The notes: generated by a model from the letters alone, not told the origin. Positions 46,281 to 58,116 are shown, counted from the first letter of the stretch. The stretch: DNA of 64,000 bases from Salminus brasiliensis (GCF_030463535.1 NC_132878.1:30233761-30297760), one strand, 5' to 3'. Translations and numbers: made by a program.

Positions 46281-46560
46281 TATATTTGCACTTTAATGAG
46301 GCTTGGCCTTATCCAGATATAATCCGGATACTCAAGATGCACAAAGTGACCAGGTATAAACAGGGTCAGATAGTCCTCCAGGATTTCCTTGTATTTGGCC
46401 TTATTCATTTGATCCTTTACCTTTACAAGCTTTCCAGTGCCTGCTGCAGGAAGCATCCACACAGAATGATGTTTGGTGTCCTCCAGAGCATGTAGTCTGA
46501 TGGCAAAACAATCCCACATGCCGAACTGTAGTCGAGATTTATATTTATATTTATATTTAA
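46281..46560 (-). mobile_element. Tc1-like transposase fragment
   Basis: The minus strand encodes TKHHSVWMLPAAGTGKLVKV followed by NKAKYKEILEDYL, matching the central part of Tc1-type transposases (the GTGKLVKV...AKYKEILE region). Neither terminus nor the catalytic triad is visible. It is a decayed remnant distinct from the 44.5-kb element. Confidence 0.65.
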
Positions 46561-46619
46561 TAAAAGCTTCCCAAAACAGCGATTTTAGATGATATAGATG
46601 ACATATGGTGAAATACAAT

Positions 46620-47283
46620 TTTTAATTGATATACAAAATATACAATTTGGTTCTGCAGTTATTCTAAGAGTTACCCTGTTATTACTCCTTGGACTTTCAG
46701 CTCAGAACTCTATAAACAATCCTCTGGATTTCAGGTCCCCATCACATTTACCCAGGATTTAATATACATTACTTTAACAATGAGGCTTTTCTGTAGATTT
46801 GAACTATGCTAAGTCATATATCACAAAAGGGAATTAAAAATATGTATTGTTTGCTTTTGTTGGTTTGGTCATATGTTTGGAAGTGTGCACCATGTCTGTG
46901 GATGTGTACTTTACGCTTAGTTTTTTTAGAAGTCTATTTACCTCATTACATGTAAAGGGTACATGCAGGTGCACCACACCTTTCATGAATTTAGTTGACA
47001 TGGTTTAATTTTTTATTTGCTGGCTTAAAAAAACACTTGGAGGAAAAACATCCTGGAGGACAATTCATTTATTCATGTGTTTAAAGTCAATATATTGGAT
47101 GATGTAATAAATGAAACTTTTTTCTGTAAAAACATTGCCAAAGCAGAATTTCTCTCAAGGTTTTTATTTACTCAGCACTTACTTTTACATTTTAAAACTT
47201 CAAAATAACATTGTCTATTTTTACACTAAAATGAAATGTTAGTTAGTGAGTTATTTGTACTGTTTTAGTACAATGGCTTGATT
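46620..47283. other. 3' flank of the 47.3-kb TAAR pseudogene
   Basis: A+T-rich DNA with no gene seen. Confidence 0.4.
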
Positions 47284-48480
47284 TCAGAAAATATTGTTGT
47301 GGAGTTTATGAGTAATTCTTGAAGACCCTGACTGAAATATTTGACCTGATAAAATAATCCTAAACGCTTTTCTAAACCACTTGTAGAAGAAAGCATACAC
47401 AATAGGGTTACAGGTTGAATTCATAAGTACAATCCAGGCAAGCATATAAAAAATATTGGAGGAATTGAGTAGCCAGTAAAAGGATTGAGGATGTTGCAGA
47501 TAAAGAACGGCATCCAAAGTGACAGGAACACACCCAAAATCACAGCCAGAGTTTTTGTGGCTTTTCTCTCTTCTTTGCTTATTACTGTCTGTGTATTTTT
47601 ACATTTTGAGTCCTGAATAGACTTTGCTTGCTTTTGTGCAACACAGAATATCTTTATATATATACTGAGCATCACCATGCCTGGGAAATAGAAGGAAAAG
47701 TCAAGTCAAGTCAAGTCAGATTTATTTGTATAGCGCTTTTTACAACTGTTGTCGTCACAAAGCAGCTTTACATAATTAGTACTTAATAAAGGACAGAGAC
47801 AGAGAAGAAAGAAGAAATAACATGAAGGATCAAAGACCCCCCGTGAGCAAGCCAAACGGCGACAGTGGCAAGGAAAAACTCCCTCAAAGCTGGAGGAAGA
47901 AATCTTGGGAGGAACCAAGACTCACAAGGGGGACCCATCCTCCTCTGGTCAGAACTATTTAAACATTAATGATAAAAATTACTAAACCAGATACAACAGA
48001 AAGTTAATAGTGGTGATATCTAGGTTTCAACACGGCCACCAAACAGGCAGCAGTGGCAGGCGGGAGAGCCGCCGGTCCGCCATGGGTGGTGGCGGGTGGG
48101 GGGGCCCGCTGGCCGGACTGGTAGGTGGCAGCTGGTTTGACGCAGGTAGAGGGGACCTCAGCGGGCAATCTTCCAGCAGGTCGGGCTGGGTGGCAGAGAG
48201 AGGAAGCAGTGCTCGATGCTGTGCTTTAAAACAACACACAACTTCCTTCACATGCAATATTCTTATAGTAAAACTCTTCAATACCCAGAATGTTAATCTC
48301 CAGAAATATTATTCCAAACCCAACTGCTGTGGAAACACTCCAGCATGTGACAATCATGATTACTGTGACAAAGGAGGTGATTTTATGGTGATACAGCAGT
48401 GGGTGACACACAGCATAGTATCTGTCAATGGAAATGAAGGAGAGATTTAAAATTGAAGCAGTGCAGTGTAAATATTTAAA
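47284..48480 (-). pseudogene. TAAR pseudogene split by a retroelement
   Basis: Sister of the intact 7.3-kb gene, nearly identical where both exist. The upstream part (48480-48194) begins abruptly in TM3 at [10 protein letters not shown] and runs through DRY and W4.50 to ECL2. The downstream part (47697-47284) holds TM5 end, ICL3, TM6 and TM7 with NSTCNPIVYAFFYKWF. A 0.5-kb retroelement lies between them within TM5. Further lesions are a 1-bp loss before TM7 near 47450, loss of TM1-TM3 and the promoter, and a changed C-terminus (RITHKLHNNIF). It is dead. Its 5' flank near 48880-49030 still resembles that of the 7.3-kb gene. Confidence 0.92.
47698..48193 (-). mobile_element. Noncoding retroelement inserted in the TAAR pseudogene
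   Basis: Starts with antisense tail AAGTCAAGTCAAGTCAAGTC and ends near TCGGGCTGGGTGG, a truncated version of the 34.3-kb repeat. The flanks GGGAAATAGAAGGAAA and AGAGGAAGCAGTGCT are continuous in the intact 7.3-kb sister, which fixes the insertion limits to within a few bases. Confidence 0.88.
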
Positions 48481-50453
48481 TTTGCAATGTGAAAACAATT
48501 GGACTGGTGTTTCAGGGTGGCTTCATGCTTCAACTTGTATATGCAGTTGATTTGTATCTTTACTTAAGCAATTCAACAATCTAGCATATTCTTAAGAAAT
48601 TTAACTTAAAACATTAATTAAATAAAGTTAAATCATTTCTAATTGTTTATTGTAATAATAGCCATTAAGCCTTTTGGGGGAAAAAAGATTACATGGTTAA
48701 CCAATCATCTTATTTATAACATTTCTTAATGACGTCCATACTTCAGATACTAAAACACCCACAGGCCTTTGCTTCTATTTTATTATACTCTTTGCAACTG
48801 GTATCACCAATACAATGTAATTTCAATTTCTAATAAGGACTTAAAATAATATGCAAGCTCAACCTAAAATCACAGTTAACCCTGTTGTTAGTAACAGGCC
48901 TAGCAATACATGCATTAGAATATCACAAAGATCCAGGCAGCATTAAAGGGTCCTTCGAGTGTAAAACATTTTTTCACAACACCAGTTGTGAAATTTACAT
49001 TCAATCATAATGCACATGACTGTCATTACAATATTGGATTTCTATTTTTTTAACTGTTATTTTTCTGGTGCAAACTGAGGTACAATATGCATATTTAATA
49101 GAACAGTTGTAATATTATTATTATTTTTTTTTAAATATGAGCGATCTGTTTTACAAAAAGGTGCTATGGCATAAAATGTGACATCTATTATGTGTTTCAC
49201 ATACCCTTATATGTGACGCTGTCAGGTAAAGAACACAATTCTTGCCCTCACAGCCTTAAGATGTAGACCACAGATTTAAATTAGAGTACCATACATCTCG
49301 TGAATCTGGTTGTGTCTCACTCATATACTCATGTTGAGTAACATTCTTCACAAGCCAGTAGGTAGTTCAGTGCTGAAATAACTTTATATCAATGTCCTTG
49401 TTAACATGTGGCATCCATAATGAAAATTTGTGGTACAGGAAAATGTAGGGCAGAGCTAATTAATGTAGAAATGAAAGCAAGACCCTTCTTCCCAAGGACC
49501 AACAAACCCATGGAAGGATATAAGTGATGTTTAACCGGTGTGAAATGTATCCTGTATTCTAATATAGACACTGCAAGAATTTGTGGGATTATAATTGACT
49601 AATCTGACATAAATATATAAATACATTTATATAAATAAATATAAAAACACAAATATTGTGTATTCATATCCTGTCATAAAAGACAATATAAAGTCACAAA
49701 ACCGGTTCAGTGGATGTAGCAATACTTCAGAAAGAACGCCAAGAGTGCATCAGTTGGAGCAATGGAAAGAAATTTTAATTGTAGACAACATGGATGGTAG
49801 AGCTGTGAGGGACATGTATGCCAACATTTACTTTGGTTAATGGAATATTTTGTTTGCATTTGTTCATTACCACAGAATATATTCTTATCACAGAACAAGA
49901 CTCATGTTTGTTGGTACATCAGATGAAACCAGTATTTTGACAGGAAGTTAGAAAAAATAAGAAATGGCTGGTAAGAAAACAGAAGATATCATAAATTAAA
50001 CAGATCAAGGCATTTCAACGTGTCACTTTCCAAAGCAGAAATTCTCCTCAGATGCCAAATACACTGTAAAATAGAACATCAGAATTTATTTTATTGTCAT
50101 TATTGTCTCTTTCTACTCTGAGTACAGAAGGATCAAAATAAATACACAGAAACTGACAAACTGGCATCAGTTAACTCTTATTTATCTTACTAATTAATCA
50201 GTCAATTACATGAATAGCTTATGGGCTCTTAGCCAACCTGGGGAAACTACTGGGTCATCAGCATCCTTAAAAATTATACTGTTGTAACCAACAGATGTTA
50301 AAACTCCAAAAATTTTAATATTAACTAGGCATCCCATTCTTTTGCAATTATAGTTTTTTTTTTTATTATTTATAACTAAATGTCTAGTTGAAAATGAAAA
50401 TGTGCATTATGTGCACATTTTGACTACTTTTCTAACAGGGGCTTTATTTTTAT
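48481..50453. other. Intergenic DNA with duplicated segments
   Basis: 48880-49030 parallels 8990-9180. From about 49895 on, TCATGTTTGTTGGTAC and further blocks parallel 52900-53420, the downstream flank of the next receptor. No gene seen; the 49658-49840 frame has no recognisable domain. Confidence 0.55.
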
Positions 50454-51479
50454 TTAGTGTGAAAATAGATTTATTCTTGAAGACCCTGGCTGAAATATTT
50501 GACCTGATAAAACCATCCTGAATGCTTTTCTGAACCATGTGTAGAAGAACGCATACACAACAGGATTACAGGTTGAATTCATAAGTCCAATCCAAGCAAA
50601 CATATCCATCAATACTGGAGGAACTGAGTAACTGATAAATGGATTAATGATATAGCAGACAAAAAATGGTGTCCAAAGTGTTAGAAACACCCCCAAAATC
50701 ACAGCCAGAGTTTTGGTGGCTTTCCTTTGCTCTCTGCTTAACATTGATTTCATATTGTTTTTACATTTTGAGTCCTCAATGGACTTTGCTTGTTTCTGTG
50801 CAACATGGAATATCTTTAAATATATACTGAACATCACAACACCAGGGAAATAGAAGGCAAGGACAGAGGAAGCAGTGCTTGCGGCTGCACTTTCAAACAA
50901 CACACAACCCCCCTCACATGCAATATTCTCATTGTAAAACTCTTCACTGCCGAGAATGTTGAGCTCCAGAAATATTGTTCCAAACCCCGCTAAAGTGGAG
51001 ACACTTCAGCAGATGAAAATCATGATTAGTGTTGTAAAGGGGGTGATTTTATTGTGATACAGCAGGGGGTGACACACAGCATAATATCTATCAATGGATA
51101 TGAAACACAAATTTAAAATGGAAGCTGTGCACAAAGTGATGTCAACACTGCTGTGTATTTTACAAAATAAAGTGCCCAAATACCAGCAAGTCTCTACAGA
51201 GCGTACCATGCTAGGAGGCATCAACAAGGCCCCCAGCAGCAGATCAGTTACAGCCAGAGACAGAACAAGATAATTAGTTGGCATATGCAGCTGTTTGAAA
51301 TGAAGAATGATTATGATGACAAATGAGTTTCCAAAAACTGTTAAAATCACCACTGAGGAGAGAAACAAGTAAAGTGGAACCCTCAAAAACAGAGAATATG
51401 CAATCTTTGGACAAGATCCATTTACAAATTCATAGCACAGAGGAGTGATGTCCACTATGTGAGCTTGGCTTGAGTTCAT
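50454..51479 (-). pseudogene. TAAR gene with a single nonsense codon at W4.50
   Basis: Aligns along its whole length with the intact 53.6-kb gene, in one continuous frame from MNSSQAH at 51479 to LFSH. The only disabling change seen is TGG to TGA at codon 158 (51008-51006), the Trp conserved at 4.50 in class A receptors. Everything else is retained: Cys15 and Cys23, D79, C106, Asp113 (3.32, the canonical amine contact), DRY, P212, W6.48 and NPVVY. The promoter block with TATA box and donor is intact. It is a very recent loss, and could be a segregating null allele or an assembly error. Confidence 0.9.
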
Positions 51480-51689
51480 TCTAATGTCCAACTAAAGAGA
51501 TATATTTTTCTGTAAGGCAATAAATGTCAGAAATGTCAGAAAATGGACTCATTAAAATAAAAAGAATATTGTTCTGTGAGCTGAAAAAAGAAAAAAAAAC
51601 AGCATTGAAAATACACATCATGTATCAGATGTTATTTAGTTTTTATATTTACATGTAAAAATTTATTATGTTAAAGGAACCCTCCATCT

Positions 51690-51790
51690 GATCTTACCTT
51701 CAATTTCCACAGTGGATAAAATCACACAGTGGCCCAGATTTATACTCTTTCAACACCGCAAGTGATAAAACACCGCCCTCTTGTTGGGGT
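51690..51790 (-). promoter_or_regulatory. Putative TAAR promoter with 5' noncoding exon
   Basis: Minus-strand sense: GGGCGGTGTTTTATCACTTG, GTATAAATC (TATAAA at 51744-51739), TGGGCCACTGTG, then TTGAAG/GTAAGATC near 51700 as donor. Acceptor-like GGACATTAG precedes the ATG. The palindrome region upstream appears replaced, since the sequence diverges after 51785. Confidence 0.55.
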
Positions 51791-51799
51791 GATAGGATA

Positions 51800-53601
51800 C
51801 TGGACCACTGCTACACTCCATTCAATGACTCAACCCCTTGCACTATTTGATGTCATACCCTGTGTTTGAAATCCTAATGGTTCCTTGGTTTGACAACAAG
51901 AAATTCATGCTCATGGGATAGCAGATTTATTAGAAAGTAATTATGTCAGGAAAGGACTTTTAGAGACTTTTAGATGACTTCAAGATATGAGTGCAGCTAA
52001 GTGTCCTTTTAAGAGCAATATTTACTTTATTTTTAATATTTACACTCCTGGTGTCCTGCTTTTAGTTTACAAAAGCAAAATGGAAAGATACACCCTGCTG
52101 ACACTTTGAAAAGGCTCACAAGGTCTGTGTTTTTGGAAGAGTATGACTTGCAAGAAAGTAAGAGAGGTTTAATTTACATTATTGTTCACATGATTAATAC
52201 TAATCAAATGTGTGTACTATAACATATTTTTTCTTAAATCCTTATATATACACACATTTATAGAACTGTACTTGTTAAAAAACGTTACTTCAGTTGGGTG
52301 TGACTGAGATGTGACGAAGCTTTAATTAAGTGTAGGTTCTTTTGACCTTTACGATTAGATAACTAATTGTGTAATATAAGCCTTCCGTGGCCTTACAAAG
52401 AAGTTTAATCAAGTATGCTATTAGTATACTTCTTTCAACTAAAATTATGCGAATATGCTTTTAGTTTACTTTGTGTGTACTTATCAGAGGTATAGTAACC
52501 AAAATTATACTTAAGTATACTTAAGGCAAATAATTGCTTAAAGTACAGAAACATGCACATACACACAAAACACACACAACTTGATTAACCAAAACTGTCT
52601 TTTTAATTAGACAAAACACATTGATTATCTACTACTCTGTTCCACCTTTTACATAATCCTCTTCTAAAACTGTATTCGAAATGATTGTTGTTAAGACATT
52701 GTGCTCAACCTTTTATCTTTTGTCTCATTGAGAGCTTTGGTGTACGAAATACTGTTAGTTAAAAACAAAAGACTAATAGAGACAAAAATGTAATAGCAAC
52801 AACTACATAAAACAGAGATTCATGCCATGCTAAATCGATTTTTTTTTATTCCCCAAATGACTTTAACCAGTTGTGTTAGTGTTGTATAGGTTACACAACT
52901 CATGTTTGTTGGTACCTCAGATGGAACCAGTATGTTTTGACATGAAATTAGTAAGAAAAAGGAAGAAATGGCTGATAATAAATCAAAAGGTATCATAAAT
53001 AAAACAGATCATTTTTAAGACAACTGAACTTGTAATTTTTCAAAGCATGAATTCTTCTCAGATTCCAAATACGCTGTAAAATAGAGCATTAGAACTGTTC
53101 TTTCCTATATTAGCAGCACCATAGCAGAAACCTTTTTTATTTATTTTTTTATTGTCATATTGTGTCTTTCTACTCAGAGTACAGGAATAACTAAAACAAC
53201 TACACAGAAAAAGACAAACTGGCATCACTAAAACTCTTACATAAAGTGACTTTCATTATCTTACTACTGTATCAGTTTACAAGAAATTACATGAATGGCG
53301 TATGGGCTCTCAGCCATCCTGGGGCAACTACTGGCTCATCAGCATCCTTAGAAATTCTATTGTTTCAACCAACAGATATAAAAACTCCAAGGATTTCAAT
53401 ATTATCTAGGCAACCCATCATTTTAATAAGAGTACAATCTTTTTTAACTATATATAAAACTAAATGTATAGTTGAAAATGAGACTGAGTACTGCAGTCTA
53501 TGTTTCTAATAAAAAGTAAGCTTACATTTGCAGCATTTTTGTACAATGCATGCTAACCTTTTCTGACATTTATACATATTTTGTTGTGGTCTTCATTTCA
53601 T
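51800..53601. other. Intergenic DNA, partly duplicated
   Basis: 52900-53420 parallels 49895-50330 (downstream flanks of sister receptors). Near 52405-52525 a short region with AGTATAC and ACTTAAGTATACTTAAG units looks like a small palindromic repeat or MITE remnant. No gene seen. Confidence 0.5.
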
Positions 53602-54627
53602 TTAGTGTGAAAACAGCTTTATTCTTGAAGACCCTGGCTGAAATATTTGACCTGATAAAACCATCCTGAATGCTTTTCTAAACCATGTGTAGAAGAACGC
53701 ATACACAATAGGGTTACAGGTTGAATTCATAAGTCCAATCCAAGCAAACATATCCATCAATACCGGAGGAACTGAGTAACTGATAAATGGATTAATGATA
53801 TAGCAGACAAAAAATGGTGTCCAAAGTGTTAGAAACACCCCCAAAATCACAGCCAGAGTTTTGGTGGCTTTCCTTTGTTCTCTGCTTAACATTGATTTCA
53901 TATTGTTTTTACATTTTGAGTCCTCAATGGACTTTGCTTGTTTCTGTGCAACATGAAATATCTTTAAATATATACTGAACATCACAACACCAGGGAAATA
54001 AAAAGAAAGGACAGAAGAAGCAGTGCTTGTAGCGGCATTTTCAAACAACACACAACCCCCCTCACATGCAATATTCTCATTGTAAAACTCTTCACTGCCG
54101 AGAATGTTGAGCTCCAGAAATATAGTTCCAAACCCCACTAAAGTGGAGATACTCCAGCAGATGAAAATCATGATTAGTGTTGTAAAGGGGGTGATTTTAC
54201 TGTGATACAGCAGGGGGTGACACACAGCATAATATCTATCAATGGATATGAAACACAAATTTAAAATGGAAGCTGTGCACAAAGTGATGTCAACACTGCT
54301 GTGTATTTTACAAAATAAAGTGCCCAAATACCAGCAAGTCTCTACAGAGCGTACCATGCTAGGAGGCATCAACAAGGCCCCCAGCAGCAGATCAGTTACA
54401 GCCAGAGACAGAACAAGGTAATTAGTTGGCATATGCAGCTGTTTGAAATGAAGAATGATTATGATGACAAATGAGTTTCCAAAAACTGTTAAAATCACCA
54501 CTGAGGAGAGAAACAAGTAAAGTGGAACCCTCAAAAACAGAGAATATGCAATCTTTGGACAAGATCCATTTACAAATTCATAGCATAGAGGAGTGATGTC
54601 CACTATGTGAGCTTGGCTTGAGTTCAT
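53602..54627 (-). CDS. Trace amine-associated receptor with Asp3.32, intact
   Basis: 341-residue single-exon receptor from MNSSQAH at 54627; seven upstream in-frame codons are excluded because all paralogs start at MNSSQ. It is the only intact copy that keeps Asp113 (3.32), the residue that binds the ligand amine in classical TAARs and biogenic amine receptors. Also present: glycosylation sites NSS and NGS, Cys15 and Cys23, D79, C106, DRY 130-132, W158, ECL2 Cys188 and Cys192, P212, W6.48 and NSTCNPIVYAFFYTWF. Position 5.42 is Ser and 7.43 is Leu. It was tandemly duplicated together with the 50.5-kb nonsense copy. It probably detects a primary or tertiary amine; this is inference. Confidence 0.94.
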   Translation of the reverse strand: MNSSQAHIVDITPLCYEFVNGSCPKIAYSLFLRVPLYLFLSSVVILTVFGNSFVIIIILHFKQLHMPTNYLVLSLAVTDLLLGALLMPPSMVRSVETCWYLGTLFCKIHSSVDITLCTASILNLCFISIDRYYAVCHPLLYHSKITPFTTLIMIFICWSISTLVGFGTIFLELNILGSEEFYNENIACEGGCVLFENAATSTASSVLSFYFPGVVMFSIYLKIFHVAQKQAKSIEDSKCKNNMKSMLSREQRKATKTLAVILGVFLTLWTPFFVCYIINPFISYSVPPVLMDMFAWIGLMNSTCNPIVYAFFYTWFRKAFRMVLSGQIFQPGSSRIKLFSH

Positions 54628-54835
54628 TCTGAAGTCCAAAAATAGCAATATTGTTATCTACCTGCAAGTATAAATGTCACAAAAATAACTCATTAAAATA
54701 AAAAAATAAAAAGTGTTCTGCGAGCTGAAAAGGAAACAACAGCATTGAAAATACACATCATGTATCTAATGTTATGTTGCATAGTTTTTATATATACATG
54801 CAGAAATGTATTATGTTAAAGGAGCCCTCCATCTG

Positions 54836-54950
54836 ATCTTACCTCTAATTTCCACAGTGGATAAAGTCACAGTGTGGTCCAGATTTATACTCCTCCAACA
54901 CTGCAAATGATTTGACAATTTCCTCATAGTTGTCCCAAGGTAATACTTCT
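54836..54950 (-). promoter_or_regulatory. Putative TAAR promoter with 5' noncoding exon
   Basis: Minus-strand sense: ATTACCTTGGGACAACTATG (decayed palindrome), GTATAAATC (TATAAA at 54889-54884), TGGACCACACTGTG, then AGAG/GTAAGATC with the donor at 54842. Acceptor-like TTTTTGGACTTCAG ends at the base before AATG. This gives a leader exon of roughly 20 bases and an intron of about 210 bases if the TATA box is used. Confidence 0.6.
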
Positions 54951-54959
54951 AATTGGAAT

Positions 54960-56160
54960 ACATTACAAGAGAAAGAAACTGGACAGCCTTGACTTAGTTA
55001 GAAAACAGCCTGCTCACCACAAAACAAATTTACATCTTCAGATCTCCCATCTGGCTCCAGCCCAGCTGGGACATTTTCCTACCAACTTTGCTAGGGTTCA
55101 GTCTAACAAACACATTTTGGGTATGTAGACGACAGTTTGTGAGCAGCAGTCCGTCTTGGTCCTTCAGCTGTGTCCCAATTCCACAAATTTAGGAGGGGCC
55201 ATGATCATCACAGAGCAGGAGAGTGAGGATTAACATACGATAAGAGACACAGCTGGGTCACCCCACTACTATCTATCTGTTACCGAGAGAGCAAAAAGTG
55301 CATACAAGATTGCAAACTTTATAAAGAGACACACCACCAAATAGACCTATCGGGTATGGTGTTACTACTCATTTGTCATCATAATTACAGTTGCAAAAGT
55401 AGCTCAGAGGAAAACACAAAAGATATATTTTAGTATATAAACCATGTTATACTTTAATGACAAAGTTAAGTAATTCCCCTGTGTTTGTGTTTGTGAGGAC
55501 CATAAGGTACTGGAAGGCTGTACTATAGTTTATGGCCTTACTGGGGCAGATGTGTCCCCAACTAGTCCCACAGGGGCTTTGTTTGGCTTAATTGGATTGA
55601 TGGACCCACTTGAGAATTTGGCCTTCAGATCTCCCAGATTAATTTGGATTTTGTGAGAGTGAGAGGTGGTGAGAGTTTGGTGGTTATCAGGTTGGGCTCT
55701 TACCAGTGGGGCAGGAATTTGTGGGCCAACACACTTTGTGCTTTTCTGGACCTATTCTACCAGTTGGACAAAACTGTAGTACTATACCTTGTCCCCCCAC
55801 CTCATTATGAGATGCCTTTTTAATTTTGTACTTATTTTGAGTAGAATTTGAGTGTTTAGAGTCTACCAAAATGTACATTGCAGTTGCAGTAAGCCTAAAC
55901 TCAGTGTACTGTTATGTACTGTGACTCACATTTTTGGTCATCAATACCACAGATATTTAAGGTGCACATAACATATAGACTGCTTAGCTGAGCTGAGTGC
56001 TGATGTTTTTTTTATTTATTTTACCTTTTGGTCTGTGGGAGACCAGTGATTTATTTTTGGTCATTGATTTAGAGGACATGGAAAGGTGGCTGCTAAGGGC
56101 AAACATACGGAACCGTATGTAGTGTACGTATGTGACAAAAAGTGTGTCACTGGTGGGCTT
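54960..56160. other. Intergenic DNA, no gene seen
   Basis: Upstream flank of the last receptor. Short open frames only (for example 55878-55687), without a recognisable domain or repeat. Confidence 0.45.
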
Positions 56161-56162
56161 AA

Positions 56163-58116
56163 GTCAAGTCAAGTCAAGTCAAGTGGGTTTTATTTTCTGT
56201 ATGTCATTTCAACTACATACAGAGTACACAGTGAAATGAAACAACGTTCCTCCAGGACCATTCTGACAGCATTCTTCTCCAGGTGGGTAAGAGAGAGATG
56301 AAGGGTGGTGGTGATGGCATCGCCCGTGGAGCGGTTGGGACGATATGCAAATTGCAGGGGGTCCAATGAAGAGGGCAGTTGGGTCTTGATGTTCCTCATG
56401 ACTAGCTTCTCAAAGCACTTCATGCTGATGGGCGTGAGAGCAACAGGACAGTAGTCATTGAGGCAGGACACCGCGGACTTCTTCGGTACGGGGACGATGG
56501 TGGTGGGCTTGAGGCACGTTGGAACAGTGGAGATGCACAGGGAGATGTTGAAGATGTCCGTGAGAACATCTGTCAACTGGTCTGCACACTCTCTGAGCAC
56601 TCTGTCGGGGATGTTGTCTGGTCCTGCAGCTTTCTGTGGGTTGACTCTGCGCAGAGTTTTCCTCATATCCACTGCAGTCAGGCACAACACCTTCTCATCT
56701 GGCTTGGGAGTGATCTTTCTCACCAATGTGTTGTTTTGTGCCTCAAATCGTACATAGAAGTCGTTCAGGGCATCAGGGAGGAAGGCATCACTGTCACAGG
56801 ACAGTGGCATTGTCCTGTAGTTTGTGATTGCCGGATGCCCTGCCACATGCGCTGCGTGTTACCCATGTCCTTGAAGTGGCTGTGGATTCTCTGGGCGTGT
56901 GTGCGCTTTGCCTCTCGGATGGGTCGTGATAATTTGGCTTTTGCTTTCCTCAGGGCGGCCTTGTCACCCACTCTGAAGGCAGAGTCGCGGGTCCTCAGTA
57001 GCGCACGAACCTCAGAAGACATCCACGGCTTCTGGTTTGGGCGTTTGGTGATGGTCTTGGAGACAGTGACATCATCAATACACTTGCTGATGTAGCCAGT
57101 GACTGATGCTGTATACTCCTCCAAGATAACATATGCTGGTATGCTGGAGTCACACAGACATGTGGTCTGAGAACGCGAGGTGAAGGCGGGGCTCCGTCCG
57201 GTACGCGCTGGGGATGTTTGTGTAAACAAGGTCCAGCGCGTTCATTCCTCTCATTGCAAAGTCCACATGTTGATGGAATTTAGGGAGGACTGACTGGAGA
57301 TTAGCGTGGTTGAAATCTCCGGCGACAATAAACAGTCCGTCAGGGTGTTTGGTCTGCAGATCGCTGACGGCCCTGTGCAGTTCCCATAGTGCCTCCTTAG
57401 CATTAGCACTAGTGCTAGGTGGTATGTACATGGCGGCTATCAGCACGGCGCTGAATTCCCGTACTAAATAAAAAGGTCTGCACTTGACTATCATGAACTC
57501 CACCAGCGGAGAGCAGTGCTTGGCGACAGTCACAGCGTTGTTACACCATTCCGTGTTGATGTAAACACACGCCTCCACCGCAAGTCTTCCCGGACAGAGC
57601 CGCGCTCCTATCCACTCTGAACAAGGCTAGCCCGTCTAGCTGAATGGCGCTGTCAGGAATGTTGTCGCTAAGCCACGATTCCACAAAGACTAAAGCACAG
57701 CAGTCTCTGAACTCATGCTGGGTAGTTCGCTGGAGTTGAATGTAGTCCAGTTTATTGTCGAGGGAGCAGGCCTGGGTCTCGTAGCAGGCTGAGCACTTGT
57801 AGCGTCTGCAGAACTTTGTCTGAAAGATTGTTTCTATGCTGATTTTTCCACTGTAGGAGGGTCTGGCGGTGGTATAATATGTATCAAAACAGTGTGGGCA
57901 TAGTTTAGCAGACCCTTCTAGTTCATTATTTGATAGAATGGTGAACTTTCGAGCAGCACCCTCATCCTGAGCTCGGCTGGTGTCAGTGGTGCCCCAACCC
58001 ACATACACAGAGAGGTGGACTGCACCTACGCTGGCCCAGACTTCTGCTGCTGCTGCGTGTTCCCCAAAGAAGAGTAGGCCTACACAATGCTGTATGTACA
58101 GAATGCCACAAAACAA
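56163..58116 (-). mobile_element. CR1/L2-group LINE lacking most of its RT
   Basis: Minus-strand order: an N-terminal part with a possible Cys-rich cluster ([22 protein letters not shown]), the endonuclease ([51 protein letters not shown]), a linker, then RT start [40 protein letters not shown] and [16 protein letters not shown]. After [10 protein letters not shown] the frame jumps into 3' UTR sequence, so the catalytic FADD region is deleted. The 3' end is an antisense (AAGTC)n tail at 56163-56184. Frameshifts lie at about 57550 and 57180. It is inactive. Confidence 0.87.

Noticed and set aside
49658-49840. 60-codon plus-strand frame
   Set aside because: Short, no domain, in A+T-rich intergenic DNA.
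55687-55878. 63-codon minus-strand frame
   Set aside because: No recognisable motif or promoter; likely chance.
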